64,000 nt of DNA from Nymphaea colorata (lineage: Eukaryota > Streptophyta > Magnoliopsida > Nymphaeales > Nymphaeaceae): contig NC_045142.1 of the NCBI RefSeq assembly GCF_008831285.2, forward strand, positions 8,408,713-8,472,712. The letters run 5' to 3'. A program made the translations under genes and the position numbers. The notes below the pieces were generated by a model. The model had not been told where the DNA came from and did no database searches. It saw only the letters and a list, made by a program, of their open reading frames with translations. Shown here one piece after another: positions 58,966 to 64,000 of this stretch. Within the stretch, counting starts at the first letter, position 1. Each line of letters begins with the position of its first letter.

Positions 58966-59456
58966 TGTAACAAGCCGACCCACTCATGTGCTCGGGCCCC
59001 TGGTTCAATGGATCTCAACATACTCCCTAACAGTTTCGATTTCAATCCCAAAGAGGTTATGAACCTGGACAATCATCTCATTAATGACTCATTCCCTCCC
59101 CCTTTATAAGCATTTAAAGATATCTCAAAATGTTCAATACGAGACTAAACTTATAGGGTGTTATAATCCACTTCCCTTAAAGCACATGCGTTTGCGCATG
59201 TGGGACCCCAGGTCTGAGGTCTGAGTGTTGAACTGACTCTGATACCACTGTAACAACCTGATCCACTTCTGGGCTCGGGCCCCTGGTTCGACGGATCCCA
59301 ACCTGCCCCATAGCAGTTTCGATTCCAACCAAAAAAAAAGGTTAGGAATCAGGACAATTATTCAATCTCATTAATGACCCCATCTTTATAAGCTCGTGAA
59401 AATCTCTCACAATCTTCAATACGAATAAATAAAGATTTTGACCGCTCATTGTGTCA
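58966..59456 (-). mobile_element. TRIM-type LTR element, third copy
   Basis: Minus-strand orientation. Terminal repeats about 58966-59165 (TGTAACAAGCCGACCC at its plus-strand left end) and 59249-59456 (TGTAACAACCTGATCC) flank about 83 bases. These contain the complement of the primer-binding site (CTCTGATACCAC, next to the second repeat) and an AAGCACATGCG...GCGCATGTGGGACCC block shared with the 45.1 kb copy. No coding part. The terminal repeats are clearly diverged. Confidence 0.8.
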
Positions 59457-62400
59457 CCCTCCTCTAAATTCACTATAGTCATACTATTTGGCATGATTCG
59501 CTAGGCTCCATAAATGCCTCCCACCAAGAAAAAAAATGGAAGCAATTAAAAAGAGGGAATATAAAAGGTGATACAGGTTAAAATCAAAGCAAGCTTGAAC
59601 ACCAAATTGCTCAATATCTTGGAGGCCAATTTCAAGAAGGTATTATCTAGAATGGCCAACAGCAAGAGGAGATTGAGTAGTGCATATTCAGCGGGCTCGC
59701 AAAGTAAGCTAGCAATAATTGCAATGGAACACTTGAGACCACAATCACACTGACATAACACAAATTACTTTAATACTTCATTTAATACTTTATTGCAATG
59801 CAATAAGGCATTGGAGAGAAACACTTATTGCCACCTCAAATCAAGATTAAATTTCGAAAAAAATGACGGCAAAAATTTGACAAAGAGAATTTTTAAGGAA
59901 AATTAGTATTAAACAATATAATCCTAATGGGCGTTGCATTTATATGGTCCTCCTAGCAAAGAATCGAACTTGAGCCCACAAAAGTGACTATAGTGAACTG
60001 CAATGCTGTAGCCAACCCTGGATTGTTTAAACTCTGCCTAATTAAGAATTCAGGGTTAGGAAGGCCTAATGGTTATAAATTGGCTAATAAAAAATTTAGG
60101 TCAATTCGATTATGAGTTTGGGATATGTGGCCTTAGCAAGGGTTCAAACTATGTTTTATTGCTATTGTCAACTAGAATTTACGAGCCAATGTATTGGGAA
60201 TGAGTTGCTCACCTTGCCTGTGGGGGGACCTTGCCTGTGGGGGAGCCTTGGATTTGACTATTCGGAGTTGCAACGAAAGTTCAAGTGGATGTGGTTTGGT
60301 TTTTTTAAGGACTCTTGCTCGAATCTTAAAGTGATCACTGTCATGTCTCATTGCACTCTACCTTTGGATTGTAAAATGTTTTGAAGCATGGTCTATGAGC
60401 TCAGGAGGGTGAGCACAAGGGGAGCCAATAGTCTCTCTTAGAGACAATGGAATGAACCACACACCTTTAAAAAAAAAAAAGTTCAAGTGAAGGTATCCAA
60501 TAAAAAAGTTGTCACACAATGGCCGTTGGAAATGGCCAGACAAACCAACAAGACACCACAGAATTTTGAAACGACTAAATTTTTTAATCCAATCTGAATC
60601 ACATATATGAATCTAATGTCAATTTTACTACTTTTAAATTCACATTCAAATCTGAATATGACTTTCAAACATTGAGGGGTCGTTTGATGGCCTGAAAATG
60701 TGGAATTGGAAATATATTTCTGAAAATATATTTTCTGAAAAAAATGAATGGAAAAAATCTTTATGATTCTAATTTTGGTGTGTGTGTGATGACTGAAAAA
60801 TATATTTCCAAAAATATACTTTTGAGTTTGATGGTACAGAAATATATTTTCAGATTTCCAAAAAATTATTTCTTAGTTTGATAATAAAGAAACATTTTTC
60901 TAGATTTACAGAAATTAGATAAATAACCACACCAAATAGATAAAAAAACCGTCAATGGCGAGTCTTTTTCGTACAAGAACAAAAATAACTGCAGTAAAGT
61001 TCGAAGAACATATCAACGCACCAAGATACTATAAATACAAACAGTATCAAATGTTTTAATCAACATCTGTGCACAATTCATAAATACAGGAACCATATTC
61101 ATTGGATATATATCAGAATTTCACTATAAAGTCTACAACACTAGACAAACCACATACATAATATAATATTTACATATTCCCTTCAGTGTTCAGAAGAACT
61201 TCAACGTTCAATACAAAGCCAAGTGCATGTGTAGAGTATCCATAAAAGCAAGTACATATGTAGTGCAGTAGCTGTTTCGGCTTCCAATTTCAAACTTGAC
61301 TGTTTATGGACTGGGGTCGCGGGCTGTTCATTTTAGTGTAGCCATAAGTTCTGTCCGTTAGCATGTGGCCTCAAACAAGAGGATTGATATCCTCAAGTGG
61401 ACCTGACATTCAGTATCTGTTGTTAAGAGCAGCCAAACAGATTCATCAAAACTGACACACCATTTTCTGAACGTAGAACGTCCGGAAACTTTCTCAAGGA
61501 GAACAGATCATGTGCGATGTAATTACAAAAATACTGTGTAATTGCACTTTACCAAGCAGGTTTTGAAATTGCTTTCCTTTTTCCACCATCAACTTAAAGT
61601 AGAATGTAGATATCCACTCTCAGATGCCCTTCTTTGTGTGTGAACTTCACATATTTTATAGATTACAAAAGTTTGTTTTGAGCATAGAGCTTAAGAGTTG
61701 ATCTGCAAGTTCAGATGAAACTTTGGTGGGTCAAGCTGTTATTTGGTGTTTGTGGGATCATAATTTACTTATTTACACTTGTCGATTATATAGAAATGGA
61801 AAAGCAGTGTTTGATAATTGAACTGCCATGATAATTGGAAACCTGTTTTGCTAGTTCAAGATTGAAATTACTTTTTCTCTCCATGGTGTGCAAATCCCAT
61901 GTTGGTCTATGAAAAGCATATTTATGTTTCAACATGCAATTACAATGTAAATAATGAGATTTCATCCTTTTCTTACTCTTAAAATAATTTTCAGTGGTTA
62001 ATTACCAACCGAATCTCGCATTTAGAGAATTTTTTTTTCCATTATATTGTAATTTTCAACAAAAGTTAGTGCCGTTAATGGTAAATTACTAAACGTTTGG
62101 CGCCCATTTGTAGAACTGCAATTAACGTTTTAGTCTTCTTGGCGCCTGCCGTTGCTCGACTTTGGGGTCAAGCCGCCCACGTCGAGGTCGAGTCAAGCCG
62201 CCCTCTTTGAAAATTAAAATCCATGGCTGAAAATTTTTAAAAATGTTTTAAAGGCCCCCCCGAATTTCTAAAAAATTATAATGGCCGTTCGACACAAAAT
62301 ATATTGCCGTACAAACAAAAAAAAGGGGTCTCTTTTTTAACGTCATCAAGCCAAAACAGATTTAGATCGAATATACTGTATTTGCTTTCAAGTTATTTAT

Positions 62401-63273
62401 ATATTTGGATTTGAATTTGAACAAAAAAAAAAAACTCATGTCTAAATTTAAGCTGAAATCGGATTTTACAATTTGAATTAAATCTTTATCTTTACATTCA
62501 AACCCGAACTTTGAACCAAATTTGGTAGATTTTCAAAGTGTAAGAACATTAAGTGTAAGATATTTGTTTAAAAATAAATCTGCATTCGAATTTGGCTGGC
62601 TAGATATGTGCCGATCAGTTATGTGCATATTCAAATATGATAGGATCTCTTAATTGGATATCAAATTTTTTTGATATTTGATTTTTTCGAAGCAGTTCAA
62701 TCAAATATTTGATCTAAATGCCTACATGCAACTCAAAGAGCCACATGTCATGGAGGGGTGGGGTCACTGCATTCACGTTTTTTTATGAAATCCCATAACA
62801 AACAACCTTCTCCATTTTCTAGTACTAACATCAATATCATAATAACCAACCAACTCCATTGACATCCATAATAACATATTCTTTATGAGAACGTATGGGC
62901 AAGTGCCCACACAAGGCTTAATGAGTGTTTATTTTTATATCGAAACTTTTTGACAGCTTTTATCATTTACACACTTAGTTCTTCAAAATTTAAAATTATG
63001 TAATTAGTATCTCTTAATTTTATCTTTACCCTTGATTAAAAGCTAAGGGATGACTCTACCTAAAGCCTGGGAGAAGGGCAAGGGCTATGCCCCCATCCAA
63101 ATTTCAAAAAGGAAAAATTATATGTATTTTTTAAAAGTTTTGATTTATCTTATATAAAAATTTTGAAAATTACATTTCAATTTATTCAAATTCTGTTGTA
63201 TTGTATGTTCATAACTAAGACGAGACGATGCTTTCACGCCTGCTGCCTGCCTATTCGCCGGCATAACACTCTA
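59457..63273. other. Intergenic, no gene seen; scattered MITE fragments
   Basis: No convincing gene. A GGGGTCGTTTGATGGCCTG block near 60677 looks like one MITE end, but no partner was found. A 16-base unit CCTTGCCTGTGGGGG occurs twice at about 60213-60243. GTATGGGCAAGTGCCCACAC near 62894 and GGGCAAGGGCTATGCCCCC near 63075 are fragments of families seen elsewhere. 62340-62700 has worn GGATTTGAATTTGAA units like the TAGGGATGTCAA family. Confidence 0.5.
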
Positions 63274-63625
63274 AGGGGGTGTTTGGATGACACTTTCAAA
63301 AACTTGCCTTTTTAATGAGTTTTTAAAATCTGGTTTGCTTATTTAAATAACAAGGTAAAAACTAGGTTTTCACTTTTCAAAACATGGTTTGTGTTTGAAT
63401 GACAAAAAATGAGTTTTTAATGATATTTGTAAAATATGTTAAAGCTATAAAATTAAGAGCATTCTTAAATATAAATTTCATTATCGAGAGTGTTAATAAA
63501 ATTGGACAACCTTATACACTCTTAACAAAACCGAATTTTGGATGAAAATTTTGAAAGGGTTTTAAAGGCAAAATCTGGTTTTGTCTCGAAAGCTGGGTTT
63601 TGAAGGTGTCATCCAAAAAGCCCCT
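63274..63625. mobile_element. 352-bp MITE with GTTTGGATGACAC inverted ends
   Basis: Left AGGGGGTGTTTGGATGACAC and right GTGTCATCCAAAAAGCCCCT are inverted repeats over about 30 bases with few differences. The interior repeats TGAGTTTTTAA and CTGGTTTTG-like units. No coding capacity and no convincing target duplication. It lies about 280 bases before the LPP-gamma start, so it may sit within that promoter. A short relative lies near 11.53 kb. Confidence 0.82.
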
Positions 63626-63904
63626 GATTCCCGAAGAAATTATTTGTTAAGGGCTTCGAATCTTTTTGCCGGTTTAGAAAAATATTATAAAACCATGGGG
63701 CCCCATTCGTCATATGCACCATAAATGTCGGACCATTTTTGCAAAAAGAAAGCCAAAGAAGAAAAATTCAAAACCATGGACTCGCTGTGGGCTCCCTCGA
63801 CGTTGCTGCCACCGCTGCCGCCGCCAACTGCCAACTTCCTTCCTTCGCTATTTTTCCCGGTCATTTCTGCAACCTCCCGTTGGGGGAAGGAAAGAGGGAG
63901 GGAG
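63626..63904 (+). promoter_or_regulatory. Proximal promoter and leader of the LPP-gamma gene
   Basis: Bases between the MITE and the ATG. The last 130 are GC- and CT/GA-rich like a 5' UTR. TATTATAAAA near 63683 could serve as a TATA box; that is a guess from position and sequence only. The opposite-strand frame of 81 codons is a shadow. Confidence 0.4.
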
Positions 63905-64000
63905 ATGGCTCTGAAGGCGGTGACACTCACTCACGTTCGCTACGAGAGGGAGGACAAGCTGGGCCACTTCCTGGCGTGGGTCTCCCTCCTCCCCGTGTTC
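63905..64000 (+). CDS. LPPG: Lipid phosphate phosphatase gamma (plastid type), N-terminus only
   Basis: The 32 codons before the window edge read MALKAVTLTHVRYEREDKLG followed by HFLAWVSLLPVF, matching the start of plant LPP-gamma / dolichyl-diphosphatase-like proteins (the family form is LKAVTLTHVRY...LGHFLAWVSLVPVF). The family are multi-pass PAP2 phosphatases; LPP-gamma dephosphorylates phosphatidic acid in plastid membranes. The start of the first membrane segment is visible; the catalytic motifs lie beyond the window. The ATG fits the conserved N-terminus. Confidence 0.88.
   Translation, partial: MALKAVTLTHVRYEREDKLGHFLAWVSLLPVF

Overview
This window looks like nuclear DNA from a flowering plant. 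It is AT-rich, has spliced plant-type genes with GT-AG introns, and carries many plant repeats: LINE, Ty1/copia and TRIM remnants, hAT-type MITEs and long (TA)n tracts. I cannot name the species. I saw no prokaryotic operons, CRISPR arrays, rRNA or convincing tRNA genes.

Six host genes can be rebuilt by splicing. In order they are: a calmodulin-binding IQ67-domain (IQD) protein on the minus strand (9083-5752, 560 aa); a seed vicilin-like bicupin on the plus strand (24688-26929, 471 aa) with a TATA box and an RY motif in its promoter; an IRX9-type GT43 xylan-synthesis protein on the minus strand (36625-33001, 349 aa); an ER thioredoxin-fold PDIL5-1 on the plus strand (43894-50303, 147 aa); a MAM33/p32-like mitochondrial protein on the minus strand (56219-55276, 230 aa); and the first 32 codons of a plastid-type lipid phosphate phosphatase gamma on the plus strand, running off the right edge. 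They do not form one pathway. They are ordinary single genes spaced by repeat-filled DNA.

Between and inside the genes: 1-2795 is the 5' part of a decayed LINE (minus strand), and a second LINE 3' remnant lies near 18 kb. Decayed Ty1/copia sequence fills about 20.9-23.0 kb. Three copies of one small TRIM family lie at 18.4, 45.1 and 59.0 kb. A decayed hAT transposase lies at about 30.0-31.5 kb. MITE-like elements are scattered throughout, and several have visible 8-bp target duplications. Two long introns (IRX9 intron 2, PDIL5-1 intron 1) hold several of these insertions.

The most unusual items are: a splice-bounded exon of the TONNEAU2/FASS gene (PP2A B'' subunit) inside a GCGCCA-motif-rich, CACTA-like element at 27.5-28.8 kb; eight 13-residue tandem repeats inserted in the IQD protein; and hAT-type elements with their own internal minisatellites (79, about 108 and 33 bp periods). 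I found no clear sign of a wholly new biological system.
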